A stretch of DNA of 64,000 nucleotides, taken from Rhodothalassiaceae bacterium (GTDB taxonomy: Bacteria > Pseudomonadota > Alphaproteobacteria > Sphingomonadales > Rhodothalassiaceae). How positions within the stretch are numbered: position 1 is the first letter of the stretch; each line of letters begins with the position of its first letter. Below, one piece after another: positions 44,662 to 54,891 of the stretch. The position numbers were made by a program, and so were the translations under genes. Below the pieces are notes generated by a model. It searched no databases and was not told where the DNA came from. It was given only the letters and a program-made list of their open reading frames with translations. The stretch lies in NCBI GenBank assembly GCA_026004935.1, contig BPKC01000001.1, positions 2,023,491 to 2,087,490 on the forward strand. The letters are read 5' to 3'.

Positions 44662-46912
44662 GTGGTCGATGACGCAGTCCAGGAGCGAATCGAGGAGACG
44701 CCCTTCGGCGAGGCGCTGAGCGAGCGCTATCTCGCCTATGCGCTCTCCACCATCATGGCGCGCTCGCTGCCCGACGTGCGCGACGGACTGAAGCCCGTCC
44801 ACCGCCGCATTCTCTATGCGATGCGGCTGCTCAAGCTCGACCCCGAGGCCGGCTTCAAGAAATGCGCGCGGGTGGTGGGCGACGTGATCGGCAAGTATCA
44901 CCCGCACGGCGACCAGGCCGTCTATGACGCCCTGGTGCGGCTCGCGCAGGACTTCTCCGTCCGCTATCCGCTGATCGAGGGCCAGGGGAACTTCGGCAAC
45001 ATCGACGGCGACAATCCGGCGGCCATGCGCTACACCGAGGCGCGGCTGACCCCCGACGGCCCTGCTGCTGATGGAGGGGCTGGACGAGGACGCCGTCGAC
45101 TTCCGCGCCACCTATGACAACGAGGACCGGGAACCCGTCGTCTTTCCCGGGCCCTTCCCGAACCTGCTCGCCAACGGCGCCTCCGGCATCGCCGTCGGCA
45201 TGGCGACGAACATCCCGCCGCACAATGTCGCCGAGATCTGCGACGCGCTGCAGCTGCTGATCGAGGCGCGCATGGGCCGGCGCGGGGCGGTGACCATGGC
45301 CGAGATCATGGAACGCATGCCCGGCCCGGACTTTCCGACCGGCGGCGTGATCGTGGACACGCCGGACACACTGGCCGAGGCCTACGAGACCGGGCGCGGC
45401 AGCATCCGCCTGCGCGCGCGCTGGGAGAAGGAGTCGACGGGCCGCGGCACCTGGCAGATCGTCGTCACCGAGATTCCCTACCAGGTGAACAAGGCGCGCC
45501 TCATCGAGCGGCTGGCCGCGCTGGTGAACGAGCGCAAGGTGCCGCTGCTCGCCGACGTGCGCGACGAGTCGGCGGCAGACCTGCGCATCGTGCTGGAGCC
45601 GAAGAGCCGCAACGTCGATCCCGAGCTGCTCATGGAGACGCTGTTCCGGCTCACCGATCTGGAGATCCGCTACGCGCTGAACCTCAACGTCATCGATCTC
45701 GACGGCACGCCCCGCGTGCTCTCGCTCAAAGGCGCGCTCGAGGCCTTCCTCGACCATCAGCGCACGGTGCTGCAGCGGCGCACGGCGCATCGCCTGAAAC
45801 AGATCGACGACCGCGTCGAGGTCCTGGAAGGCTACCTCGTCACCTATCTCAATCTCGACGAGGTGATCCGCATCATCCGCAGCGAGGACGAGCCGAAGCC
45901 CGTGCTGATGGCCCGTTTCGAGCTCACCGAGCGCCAGGCGGACGCGATCCTCAACATGCGCCTCAAGTCCCTGCGCAAGCTCGAGGAGATGGAGATCCGC
46001 GCGGAGCTCGACCGCCTGCTCGCCGAACGCGCCGAGCTCGAGCGTCTGAAGGAATCCCCGCGCCGCCAGTGGGCGGCACTCGGCGCGCGCTTCGCCGAGG
46101 TGAAGGAGATGTTCGCGCCCGACACCGCCCTCGGCGCGCGGCGCACCCGCTTCGGCGAGGCGCCCGAGGCGCCGGCGCAGCCGCTCGAGGAGGCATTGGT
46201 CGAGCGCGAGCCGATCACCGTGGTCTGCTCCGAGCGCGGCTGGGTGCGGGCCATCAAGGGCCATCTGCCGCCCGAGCAGGAGCTTTCCTTCAAGGAGGGC
46301 GACCGCGAGCGCTTCCGCTTCCACGCCCACACGACCGACCGTCTGCTCGCCTTCACCTCGAGCGGCCGCATGCACACGATCCCGGCCTCGCGCCTGCCCG
46401 GCGGGCGCGGCCACGGCGAGCCGCTCAAACTCATGGTCGATCTCGACGGCGACGAGGAAGTGGTGGCGCTGCTGGCGCACCGGCCCGCGGGCAAGCTCCT
46501 GCTCGCCTCCACCGACGGGCGCGGCTTCATCGTCGCCGAGGAGGACGTGCTGGCGCAGACGCGCACCGGCCGCCAGGTGATGCGGCCGGCGGCGGGCGCG
46601 CGGGCGCTTGCGGCCGTTCCGGTCGAGGGCGATCACGTCGCGGTCGTCGGCACCAACCGCAAGCTGCTGATCTTTCCCGTGGCCGAGGTGCCGGAGCTGG
46701 CGCGCGGGCGCGGGGTCATCCTGCAGCGCTACCGCAGCGGCCGGCTGTCGGACGTCGCCGTCTTCCGCCGCGAGGAGGGCCTCAGCTGGCGCATGGGCGG
46801 CGAGAGCGGGCGCCGGCGAAACCTCACCGAGATCGAGCCGTGGCTCGGCCGGCGCGGGGCCGCCGGCAGACTTGCGCCGAGCGGATTTCCCCGCGACAAT
46901 CGCTTCGGGTGA
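44662..46912 (+). CDS. parC: DNA topoisomerase IV subunit A, frameshifted by one base
   Basis: ParC cuts and rejoins DNA to decatenate chromosomes. From GTG 44662 (AGGAGG upstream) the frame has the expected start, [14 protein letters not shown], and the active tyrosine Y124 in [11 protein letters not shown], but after codon 131 it breaks. An extra G at 45055 shifts the reading: removing it restores [16 protein letters not shown] and 618 further residues, giving the family length of about 749. The C-terminal half contains the winged-helix/tower region and a shortened beta-pinwheel (FVIVGT-type repeats). As ParC is normally essential, an error in the sequence is likelier than inactivation. Confidence 0.9.
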
Positions 46913-46958
46913 CCGGTGGCGGCCGCACGCCCCGCGGCCGGAAGGGAAGGCTTCGCGG

Positions 46959-47474
46959 ATGGTCAAGGTGCTCTTCCTGTGCATGGGCAACATCTGCCGC
47001 TCGCCGATGGCCCATGGCGTGCTCGCAACCCTGGCCGAGCGCGCCGGCCTCGCCGACGGCCCGCGCCGGCTCCTCGTCGACAGCGCCGGCACCTCCGACT
47101 ACCATATCGGCGAGGCGCCGGACCCGCGGGCGGTCGAGGTGGCACGGGAGTACGGCGTCGAGATCGGCCATCTGCGCGCGCGGCAGGTGACGCGCGAGGA
47201 TCTCGCGGACTTCGACTACATCATCGGCATGGAGCGCGAGAACCTGAAGCGGCTCAAAGCGCTCGTCGGGCCCGCCGCGATGGAGACCGCGCGCGCCGAA
47301 CAGCGCCTGCTGCTGTCGTTCGCGCCGGACGTGCCGCTCGACGAGGTGCCCGATCCCTACTACGGCTCGATCGAGGACTTCCACCGCTGCTTCGATCTCA
47401 TCGAGCGCGGCGTGGCCGGCCTGTTCGCCCACATCGCCCGCACGCATTTCGACGGCGCGGTCAGCCTGCGCTGA
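46959..47474 (+). CDS. Low-molecular-weight protein-tyrosine phosphatase
   Basis: A 171-residue phosphatase. The P-loop is C8-X5-R14 in FLCMGNICRSPMA, close to the N-terminus as usual, and the acid/loop DPYYG is present near residue 125. Such enzymes dephosphorylate tyrosine on kinases of polysaccharide export or act as arsenate reductases; DPYYG fits the phosphatase branch. ATG 46959 has GGAAGG upstream. It starts 46 bp after parC on the same strand. Confidence 0.9.
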   Translation: MVKVLFLCMGNICRSPMAHGVLATLAERAGLADGPRRLLVDSAGTSDYHIGEAPDPRAVEVAREYGVEIGHLRARQVTREDLADFDYIIGMERENLKRLKALVGPAAMETARAEQRLLLSFAPDVPLDEVPDPYYGSIEDFHRCFDLIERGVAGLFAHIARTHFDGAVSLR

Positions 47475-47512
47475 GCGGGCGGCCGGCCGGGCGCGTCCCT
47501 TCCGGCAGGCGG

Positions 47513-48832
47513 TCAGCCGACCTTGCGCACCCGGCCGAGGAAGCCTTCGGCCGCCGTCTCGAGCTGGCCGGCAAGGCGCGCGAGCGCCTGCGCCGCCTCG
47601 ACGACGCTGCGGGCCTGTTCGCCGGTCTTGCGGGCGTTGACCTCGACGCTCGCCACGTGCTGGGCGACGTCGCCGGTTCCCTTCGCCGCCTCCTCCGTGT
47701 TGCGGGCGATCTCGTTGGTGGAGGCGGACTGCTCCTCGACGGCGGCGCTGATGGCGCTCGCCGTGCCGTGGAGCTGGTCGATGGCCTCGCGGATGGCGCT
47801 GATCGCGTCCACCGATTCGCGCGTGTGCCGCTGGATCGCCTCGATGCGCTTCTGGATGTCCTCGGTGGCCTTCGCGGTCTGGCCGGCGAGCGCCTTCACC
47901 TCGCTCGCCACCACCGCGAATCCGCGCCCGGCCTCGCCCGCGCGCGCGGCCTCGATCGTGGCGTTCAGCGCAAGCAGATTGGTCTGGCCGGCGATCTTGG
48001 AGATCAGGGTCACGATCTCGCCGATGTCGTCGGCGGCTTCGGCGAGGGCGTTGACCGTCTCCATCGTCCTCTCGGCGCGCTGGACGGCCTCCTCGCTCAG
48101 CCGCGTGCTGGCCGTGACCTGCCCCGCGATCTCGCCGATCGATTCCGTCAGCTCGCGGGTCGCCTCCGCGACCACCTTCACGTTCTGCGTCGCCTGCTCG
48201 GCCGCCGCCGCCACCGCGCTCGCCGCCTCGCTGGCGCTGATCGCACCGCTGGACAGCCCGCCCGCGATCCCCCCCAGCTCCCGTGCGGCCCGGGCGACAT
48301 CGCGCGTGATCGTCTCGATCTGGCGGGCGAACTGCCCGGCGATGTCCTCGATCAGATCGCGGCGCGCGGCGCGCTCGGCCTCGTCATAGTATTCGAGCAG
48401 GATTTCGAGATCCGCCCACACGAGGCGCATGATCTGCTCGCCGAGCTGCGCCGCCGCCTCTTCCCCGAGGCGCGCGGCGAAATGGGGCGCGAGATCGTCG
48501 ATCAGCGCCCGCGAGACGGTGCCGTGGCACACGGCCACCGCATGTCCCGGAATGCCCGCCTCATAAAACGTCTTCGCCAGCCGGCGCGCGCTGTCGATGA
48601 AGGACGGCCCGACATCGCCCGTCGCCGCCTTGATCCAGTGGGCGAGCCGGACCTCGTGAACCTCCGGCCGGCGCAGCGGCTCGTAGAGCTCCGGCCATGC
48701 CTTCAGCTTCGGAAACAGGCGGTCCAGCACCACCGGCACCCGGCGGGCGATCTCCTCGCGCTCGTTGTGAAGCTTCGTGAGCGTCGCGGTATCGACGCCG
48801 AAGGTCGCGAGCAGGCGGTCGATATCGGCCAT
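47513..48832 (-). CDS. Soluble chemoreceptor with protoglobin-like sensor
   Basis: A 439-residue cytoplasmic methyl-accepting chemotaxis protein without membrane segments. Residues 10-165 align with protoglobin (globin-coupled) sensors: [14 protein letters not shown], then the helix where the haem His normally lies. Here that position reads AKTFYEAG, with Phe89 in place of His, so haem binding is doubtful. A long coiled coil follows, with the conserved signalling tip [41 protein letters not shown] at about 275-315. AGGAGG lies before ATG 48832. No che genes are near. It may signal through another cluster. Confidence 0.87.
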   Translation of the reverse strand: MADIDRLLATFGVDTATLTKLHNEREEIARRVPVVLDRLFPKLKAWPELYEPLRRPEVHEVRLAHWIKAATGDVGPSFIDSARRLAKTFYEAGIPGHAVAVCHGTVSRALIDDLAPHFAARLGEEAAAQLGEQIMRLVWADLEILLEYYDEAERAARRDLIEDIAGQFARQIETITRDVARAARELGGIAGGLSSGAISASEAASAVAAAAEQATQNVKVVAEATRELTESIGEIAGQVTASTRLSEEAVQRAERTMETVNALAEAADDIGEIVTLISKIAGQTNLLALNATIEAARAGEAGRGFAVVASEVKALAGQTAKATEDIQKRIEAIQRHTRESVDAISAIREAIDQLHGTASAISAAVEEQSASTNEIARNTEEAAKGTGDVAQHVASVEVNARKTGEQARSVVEAAQALARLAGQLETAAEGFLGRVRKVG

Positions 48833-49041
48833 CGAACGTTCCTCCTGGGCTTGCGGCACGAAAGAGCCTCGCGGCACCCGTGCGCGCGCGTGTTCCGACC
48901 CCGCCCCGCCGATAGCCGGGCAGCCGTAAATGGCGCGTTAATGCGCCGGCCTCCGGTGCCGGCAGCTTGCCATCGCCGGCAGGAAGCCGCTAGGCCGCCT
49001 CGTGGCCGCCGGCTGCGGCCGAAGGCGGAAAGGACGTGCGG

Positions 49042-49905
49042 ATGACTGTGGATGGCGGGCCCCGCTTTGCGGGCACCGACAGCTATGTCGCGACCGAGGA
49101 TCTGATCGTGGCCGTCAACGCCGCGGTCACATTGCGCCGGCCGCTGCTCGTGAAGGGCGAACCGGGCACCGGCAAGACGGTGCTGGCGCGGGAGGTGGCG
49201 CGCGCGCTCGATGCGCCGCTCATCGAATGGCACATCAAGTCGACGACGAAGGCCCAGCAGGGGCTCTATGAATACGACGCGGTGGCGCGGCTGCGGGACT
49301 CCCAGCTCGGCGACCCGCGGGTGCACGACATCCGCAACTACATCAGGCGCGGCAAGCTGTGGGAGGCCTTCGAATCCGAGCGGGTGCCGGTGCTGCTCAT
49401 CGACGAGATCGACAAGGCGGACATCGAGTTTCCGAACGACCTGCTGCTCGAGCTCGACCGCATGGAATTCTTCGTCTACGAGACGGGCGAGACCGTGCGC
49501 GCGAAGAACCGGCCCATCGTCATCATCACCTCCAACAACGAAAAGGAGCTGCCGGACGCCTTTCTGCGCCGCTGCTTCTTCCACTACATCCGTTTCCCGG
49601 ACCCGGAGACGATGGAGCGGATCGTCGCCGTGCACTTCCCCGACATCAGGCGCGCGCTGGTGCGCGAGGCGCTCGCCATCTTCTACCGCCTGCGCGAGGT
49701 GCCGGGGCTGAAGAAGCGCCCGTCCACCAGCGAGCTCATCGACTGGCTGAAGCTGCTGATGGCCGAGGATCTGCCGCCCGAGGCCCTGCGCGCGGGCACC
49801 GACCGGGAGCTCCTGCCGCCGCTCTACGGGGCGCTTCTCAAGACCGAGCAGGACGTCGCCCTGCTCCAGCGCCTCGCCTTCCTCGCCCGGCGCGAGAGCC
49901 GCTAG
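49042..49905 (+). CDS. MoxR-family AAA ATPase
   Basis: A 287-residue AAA+ ATPase. Walker A is KGEPGTGKTVLA and Walker B is VLLIDEIDKAD, followed by sensor 1 IVIITSNNEKELPDAFLRRC. MoxR ATPases act as chaperones, often with von Willebrand-type partners, to load metal or assemble enzymes. ATG 49042 lies seven bases after AAAGGA; GTG 49036 is too close. No vWA gene is directly adjacent. Confidence 0.9.
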   Translation: MTVDGGPRFAGTDSYVATEDLIVAVNAAVTLRRPLLVKGEPGTGKTVLAREVARALDAPLIEWHIKSTTKAQQGLYEYDAVARLRDSQLGDPRVHDIRNYIRRGKLWEAFESERVPVLLIDEIDKADIEFPNDLLLELDRMEFFVYETGETVRAKNRPIVIITSNNEKELPDAFLRRCFFHYIRFPDPETMERIVAVHFPDIRRALVREALAIFYRLREVPGLKKRPSTSELIDWLKLLMAEDLPPEALRAGTDRELLPPLYGALLKTEQDVALLQRLAFLARRESR

Positions 49906-49992
49906 CGCCGCTTCACCCGCCCTTGCCAGCGCCCTGCCCCGCCCGCTATCGCCTCCCGGACGGGCGCAAGCCAGGAACGGAAAGGCGGGCGG

Positions 49993-51405
49993 ATGGCAGA
50001 AGGCGGCACGGTCAAGGGCACGGGCGGGGAGATTCCGGCGCGCGTCGATCTTTTCGTCATCGGCGCGGGCTCGGGCGGCGTGCGGGCGGCGCGGATCGCG
50101 GCCGAGGCCGGCGCGCGGGTGATGGTGGCCGAAGAATACCGCGTCGGCGGCACCTGCGTGATCCGCGGCTGCATACCGAAGAAGCTGATGGCCTACGCCG
50201 CGCATTTCGCCGAGGATTTCGCGGATGCGCGCGGCTACGGCTGGTCGTTCGATTCCCCGCCGCGGTTCGACTGGGCGGCGCTGAAGGCCGCCGTCCAGCG
50301 CGAGGTTGACCGCCTGAACGGTCTCTACATCGAGACGCTGACGAAGGCCGGGGTCGTGATCGTCAGCGAACGCGCGCGGCTGAAAGACGCCCACACGGTC
50401 GAGCTCGTCTCCTCCGGCCGGCTGGTGAGGGCGGACACCATCCTGCTGGCCACCGGCGGCACGCCCGTGCGCCCCAGGGACCTGCCCGGCGGCGAATACG
50501 GGATCACCTCGAACGAGATCTTCCACCTGCCCCGCTTTCCCGGGCGGCTCGTGGTGGTGGGCGCGGGCTACATCGCCGTCGAATTCGCCGCGATCATGCA
50601 CGGGTTGGGCTCGGCCGTCACCCTCGTCTACCGGCGCCGGCCGATCCTGCGCGGCTTCGACATGGACCTGAGGCTGCGCCTGCAGGAGGCGCTCGCCGCA
50701 AGAGGCATCGACATGGTGCTCGAGGACAATGTCGCATCCCTCGCCCGCCGCGCGGACGGCGCGCTCGACGTGACGCTCGACAGCGGCGCCCGGCTCGTCG
50801 CCGACGAGGTGCTGTTCGCCATCGGCCGTCGCCCCAACACCGCCGGTCTCGGACTCGAGGCGGCGGGCGTGGAATGCGCGGAGGACGGGTCCGTCGTCGT
50901 CGACGACTATTCGCGCACCAATGTGGAGTCGATCTGGGCGGTGGGAGATGTGACCAACCGCGTCAATCTCACCCCCGTGGCGATCCGCGAGGGCCACGCC
51001 TTCGCGCTCACCCGCTTCCACGGCCGTCCGACCCGCGCCGACCACCGGGACGTGCCGAGCGCCGTGTTCTCGCTGCCGCCGCTTGCCACCGTCGGCATGA
51101 GCGAGGAGGACGCGCTCGACGAGCTCGGCGAGGTCGACGTCTACCGGAGCGGCTTCCGGCCGCTGCGCCACACGCTCGCCGGGCGCGAGGAGCGCAGCTT
51201 CGTCAAGGTGATCGTCGATCCCGCGACCGACCGGGTGCTCGGCATGCACATGCTGGGCCCCGATGCGCCGGAGATCATCCAGGGCTTCGCCACCGCCATG
51301 AAGATGGGCCTGAAGAAGGCGGACCTCGACCGCACCACGGCCCTGCATCCGACGAGTGCCGAGGAATTCGTGCTGCTGCGCTCTCCCGAGCGCCGGCGCG
51401 CGTGA
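49993..51405 (+). CDS. gor: Glutathione-disulfide reductase
   Basis: A 470-residue FAD/NADPH enzyme that keeps glutathione reduced. FAD site [13 protein letters not shown] (24-36), redox cysteines C55 and C60 in [18 protein letters not shown] site [12 protein letters not shown], second FAD site [17 protein letters not shown], and the catalytic His/Glu pair in [10 protein letters not shown] near residue 452. The start has GGAAAGGCGGGCGG upstream. Adjacent to the MoxR gene with an 87-bp gap. Confidence 0.95.
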   Translation: MAEGGTVKGTGGEIPARVDLFVIGAGSGGVRAARIAAEAGARVMVAEEYRVGGTCVIRGCIPKKLMAYAAHFAEDFADARGYGWSFDSPPRFDWAALKAAVQREVDRLNGLYIETLTKAGVVIVSERARLKDAHTVELVSSGRLVRADTILLATGGTPVRPRDLPGGEYGITSNEIFHLPRFPGRLVVVGAGYIAVEFAAIMHGLGSAVTLVYRRRPILRGFDMDLRLRLQEALAARGIDMVLEDNVASLARRADGALDVTLDSGARLVADEVLFAIGRRPNTAGLGLEAAGVECAEDGSVVVDDYSRTNVESIWAVGDVTNRVNLTPVAIREGHAFALTRFHGRPTRADHRDVPSAVFSLPPLATVGMSEEDALDELGEVDVYRSGFRPLRHTLAGREERSFVKVIVDPATDRVLGMHMLGPDAPEIIQGFATAMKMGLKKADLDRTTALHPTSAEEFVLLRSPERRRA

Positions 51406-51548
51406 GCATCGCGGCCGCAGCCTCGCGGCGCCGGCGCGGACGCGGATCGGGGGTGACAGCGGCCGCCGCGATCCGATATGATGTGGCGCGGGCGCCGAGG
51501 CGCCCTTCGTCTTGCGATGCGTGTGATGTTGAAGGAACGCTCGTGGAC

Positions 51549-52970
51549 ATGACCGGCAGGACGACGGCGACGGGCTCCTGGCAGCCGGGATCGTGGCGGT
51601 CCCGCCCGGCGGCGCAGTTGCCGGACTATCCGGATGCGGATGCGCTCGCCCGCGTCGAGGCCGAGCTGCGCGCCTTGCCCCCGCTCGTGTTCGCGGGCGA
51701 GGTGCGCGCGCTGGAGGCCGATCTCGCCCGGGTGGCCCGCGGCGAGGCCTTCCTGCTCCAGGGCGGCGACTGCGCGGAGAGTTTCGCCGAGTTCAGCCCG
51801 GAGAATCTGCGCGACACCTTCAAGGTCCTGCTGCAGATGGCCGTGGTGCTGACGTTCGCGGCGGCCTGCCCGGTGGTGAAGGTGGGCCGGCTCGCAGGCC
51901 AGTTCGCCAAGCCGCGCTCGAGCCCGACCGAAGAGCGCGACGGGCGCGTGCTGCCCAGCTACCGCGGCGACATCATCAACGACATCCGCTTCGACGAGGC
52001 CGCCCGCCGGCCCGATCCCGCGCGCATGCTCAAGGCCTATCACCAGGCGGCCATCACCCTCAATCTGCTGCGCGCGTGGAGCGGCGGCGGCTTCGCGGAT
52101 CTGCACCAGGTGCACCGCTGGAGCCTCGATTTCATCGCGAATACGCCGGCGGCCGCCCGCTACCGCGATCTCGCGGACCGCATCGCCGAGGCGATCGACT
52201 TCATGCGCGCCTGCGGCGTCGGCGAGGAGGCCGGGCGCGTGCTCCAGGGCACGAGCTTCTACACCAGCCATGAATGCCTGCTGCTGCCCTACGAGGAGGC
52301 CCTCACCCGCCGCGACCCGGACACGGGCGCCTGGATCGACGGCTCGGCGCACATGCTCTGGTGCGGCCACCGCACCCGCGATCCCGAAGGCGCGCATGTC
52401 GCCTTTCTGGCCGGCATCGCCAATCCGGTGGCCGTCAAGCTGGGCCCCGGGATCGATGCCGACACGCTGTGCCGGATCGCGGCCCGGCTCAACCCCGAGA
52501 ACCGGCCGGGCCGGCTGACGCTCATCTGCCGCTTCGGCGCGGATGCGATCGGCCGGCATCTGCCGGCACTCATCCGCGCGGTCCGGCGCGAGGGGCTGGC
52601 CGTCGTGTGGTCCTGCGATCCCATGCACGGCAACACCGTGCGCACGGCGAGCGGTCTCAAGACCCGGGCCTTCGATACGGTGATGCGCGAGGTGCGCGAC
52701 TTCTTCGCGATCCACCGCGCCGAAGGCGGCTACGCGGGCGGCATCCATCTGGAGCTGACGGGCCAGAACGTGACGGAATGCACGGGCGGCGCGGTGGCGA
52801 TCACCGAGGAGACGCTGTCTTCGCGCTACCACACCCATTGCGACCCGCGGCTCAACGCCGCCCAGAGTCTCGAGCTCGCCTTCCAGCTCGCCGAGCTGGT
52901 CAAGGCCGAGCGCCGGCGCGACCAGCCCGCGCCCATGGATGACCGCGCGGCGGCGACCGCACGACCGTAA
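51549..52970 (+). CDS. Class II 3-deoxy-7-phosphoheptulonate (DAHP) synthase
   Basis: A 473-residue plant/Mycobacterium-type DAHP synthase, first step of the shikimate pathway (PEP plus erythrose-4-phosphate). Typical blocks: [69 protein letters not shown] and CDPMHGNT, ending with [19 protein letters not shown]. Start ATG 51549; GTG 51543 has better spacing to AAGGA and may be the true start. Feedback site cannot be judged from sequence. Confidence 0.94.
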   Translation: MTGRTTATGSWQPGSWRSRPAAQLPDYPDADALARVEAELRALPPLVFAGEVRALEADLARVARGEAFLLQGGDCAESFAEFSPENLRDTFKVLLQMAVVLTFAAACPVVKVGRLAGQFAKPRSSPTEERDGRVLPSYRGDIINDIRFDEAARRPDPARMLKAYHQAAITLNLLRAWSGGGFADLHQVHRWSLDFIANTPAAARYRDLADRIAEAIDFMRACGVGEEAGRVLQGTSFYTSHECLLLPYEEALTRRDPDTGAWIDGSAHMLWCGHRTRDPEGAHVAFLAGIANPVAVKLGPGIDADTLCRIAARLNPENRPGRLTLICRFGADAIGRHLPALIRAVRREGLAVVWSCDPMHGNTVRTASGLKTRAFDTVMREVRDFFAIHRAEGGYAGGIHLELTGQNVTECTGGAVAITEETLSSRYHTHCDPRLNAAQSLELAFQLAELVKAERRRDQPAPMDDRAAATARP

Positions 52971-53154
52971 GCCCCCGGCAGCCAGCGCCCGGCACCAGCT
53001 GCCCGGCAACGAACGCCCGGTCCGGATCATCGGCCGGTGGCGGCTCGCCGGCGGTCACCTCCCGCCCGGCTTGCCTTCCCTGGGGCGGCCGACTAGCAAG
53101 AAGCGGGAGTTGCCGGGGCGTCCGTCGCGGGGCGCATCCTGCCGCATCCCTCGC

Positions 53155-53244
53155 GGACGGGTGGCAGAGTGGTTGAATGCACCGGTCTTGAAAACCGGCA
53201 GGGGCGCAAGCCCCTCGTGGGTTCGAATCCCACCCCGTCCGCCA
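53155..53244 (+). tRNA. tRNA-Ser (TGA)
   Basis: A 90-nt class II tRNA. Acceptor GGACGGG / CCCGTCC, discriminator G, encoded CCA. Anticodon stem CCGGT / ACCGG with loop CTTGAAA gives TGA at 53189-53191. The long variable arm (GGGGCGCAAGCCCC) is characteristic of serine. Confidence 0.93.
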
Positions 53245-53375
53245 TTAATCCGCAATGGACTCAATATCTTAAGATTGCCCCACCCGGTCGCTCGTGCCAG
53301 CCGTGCCGTGCCGATTTGTCATGGTGCTGCCGTGCGAGCGGTTTCCGATGTACCCTGAAAAGGCTTTCTCGTGAT

Positions 53376-53463
53376 TGGTGCCCGCTGCCGGACTCGAACC
53401 GGCACGGCCCGGGGGGCCGAGGGATTTTAAGTCCCTTGCGTCTACCAGTTCCGCCAAGCGGGC
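53376..53463 (-). tRNA. tRNA-Leu (TAA)
   Basis: An 88-nt class II tRNA on the minus strand. Acceptor GCCCGCT / AGCGGGC, CCA encoded. The anticodon loop CTTAAAA gives TAA (plus-strand 53427-53429). A long variable arm of G/C is present. It points away from tRNA-Ser across 130 bp. Confidence 0.92.
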
Positions 53464-53589
53464 AAGGGCGCGGCCGGGCGTCCGTTCCGCCCGCCCTCTT
53501 ATGCCAGCACCGACCGGCTTCCTCAATCGCGAACGCCGCCGCCTCAGCGCGTGAAAAGCGAGAAACGCCGGCGGGCGGCTCGGTGAGGG

Positions 53590-54800
53590 AATGGGCCCGC
53601 CGGTCAAGCCGGCGGGTGACGAAGAGATGCTGCCGGCGGGTGACGCATTCCTTCTTCGTCATTCGCCGCGAAAGCGGCGAATCCAGCCGCAAGGAACGGC
53701 AGCGGCCGACGGTCGAGGTTGCCCCGCGTCCCGCTGGACCCGCCGGTCGAGCCGGCGGGTGACGATTGGGGGTTCGCAACGGCGGGCGACAACTTCCTAA
53801 AAGCGTCGTTCGCCGGCTTGACCGGCGAACCCATCTGGCCTGCGTGACGGCCCCGACACCGGAGATCGTCTCAGCCGCCTGCTGGACCCGCCGGTCGAGC
53901 CGGCGGGTGACGAGGAATGGGCCTGGACCCGCCGGTCGAGCCGGCGGGTGACGATTGGGGGTTCGCAACGGCGGGCGACAACTTCCTAAAAGCGTCGTTC
54001 GCCGGCTTGACCGGCGAACCCATCTGGCCTGCGTGACGGCCCCGACACCGGAGATCGTCTCAGCCGCCTGCTGGACCCGCCGGTCGAGCCGGCGGGTGAC
54101 GTGAAAAGGAGCTGGACCCGCCGATCAAGTCGGCGGGTGACGAAGAGATGCTGCCGGCGGGTGACGCATTCCTTCTTCGTCATTCGCCGCGAAAGCGGCG
54201 AATCCAGCCGGACGACGTGGCCACTCCCGTCGGTCGAGGTTGCCCCGCGTCCCGCTGGACCCGCCGGTCGATCCGGCGGGTGACGTGAAAAGGAGCTGGA
54301 CCCGCCGGTCGAGCCGGCGGGTGACGATTGGGGGTTCGCAACGGCGGGCGACAACTTCCTAAAAGTTCCTAAAAGCGTCGTTCGCCGGCTTGACCGGCGA
54401 ACCCATCTGGCCTGCGTGACGGCCCCGACACCGGAGATCGTCTCAGCCGCCTGCTGGACCCGCCGGTCGAGCCGGCGGGTGACGTGAAAAGGGGCTGGAC
54501 CCGCCGATCAAGTCGGCGGGTGACGAATGAAAAAAGAGGGGCCGGCGGGTGACGCATTCCTTCTTCGTCATTCGCCGCGAAAGCGGCGAATCCAGCCGGA
54601 CGACGTGGCCACTCCCGACGGTCGAGGTTGCCCCGCGTCCCGCTGGACCCGCCGATCAAGTCGGCGGGTGACGTGAAAAGGAGCTGGACCCGCCGGTCGA
54701 GCCGGCGGGTGACGTGAAAAGGAGCTGGACCCGCCGGTCAAGCCGGCGGGTGACGAATGAAAAAAGGCCTGCGGGTGACGAATGAAAAAAGGCCTGCGGG
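53590..54800. repeat. Intergenic palindromic repeat cluster 5
   Basis: The largest cluster. A 150-bp composite recurs at about 53761, 53950 and 54323: GATTGGGGGTTCGCAACGG, then GACAACTTCCTAAAAG, a TTCGCCGG palindrome, a linker with CGGAGATCGTC and a CCCGCCGG palindrome. The third copy has a tandem duplication of TTCCTAAAAG. The ATTCGCCGC/GCGGCGAAT palindrome preceded by CATTCCTTCTTCGTC appears at about 53646, 54168 and 54554. Near 54755-54800, TGACGAATGAAAAAAGGCC is repeated. No gene lies between tRNA-Leu and the molybdopterin-domain gene. Confidence 0.87.
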
Positions 54801-54891
54801 TGACGAAAGCGCGGCGTGTCGGTGCGTGTCCGGGCGGTCCTGAGGCCGCCTCGCCCTGCCACGGGCGGCGGGCGGCCGGGGGCGGGTCGCC

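Noticed and set aside
52980-53150. Possible small gene or terminator after DAHP synthase
   Set aside because: Open frames are short and proline/arginine-rich; no stem with a T-run follows.
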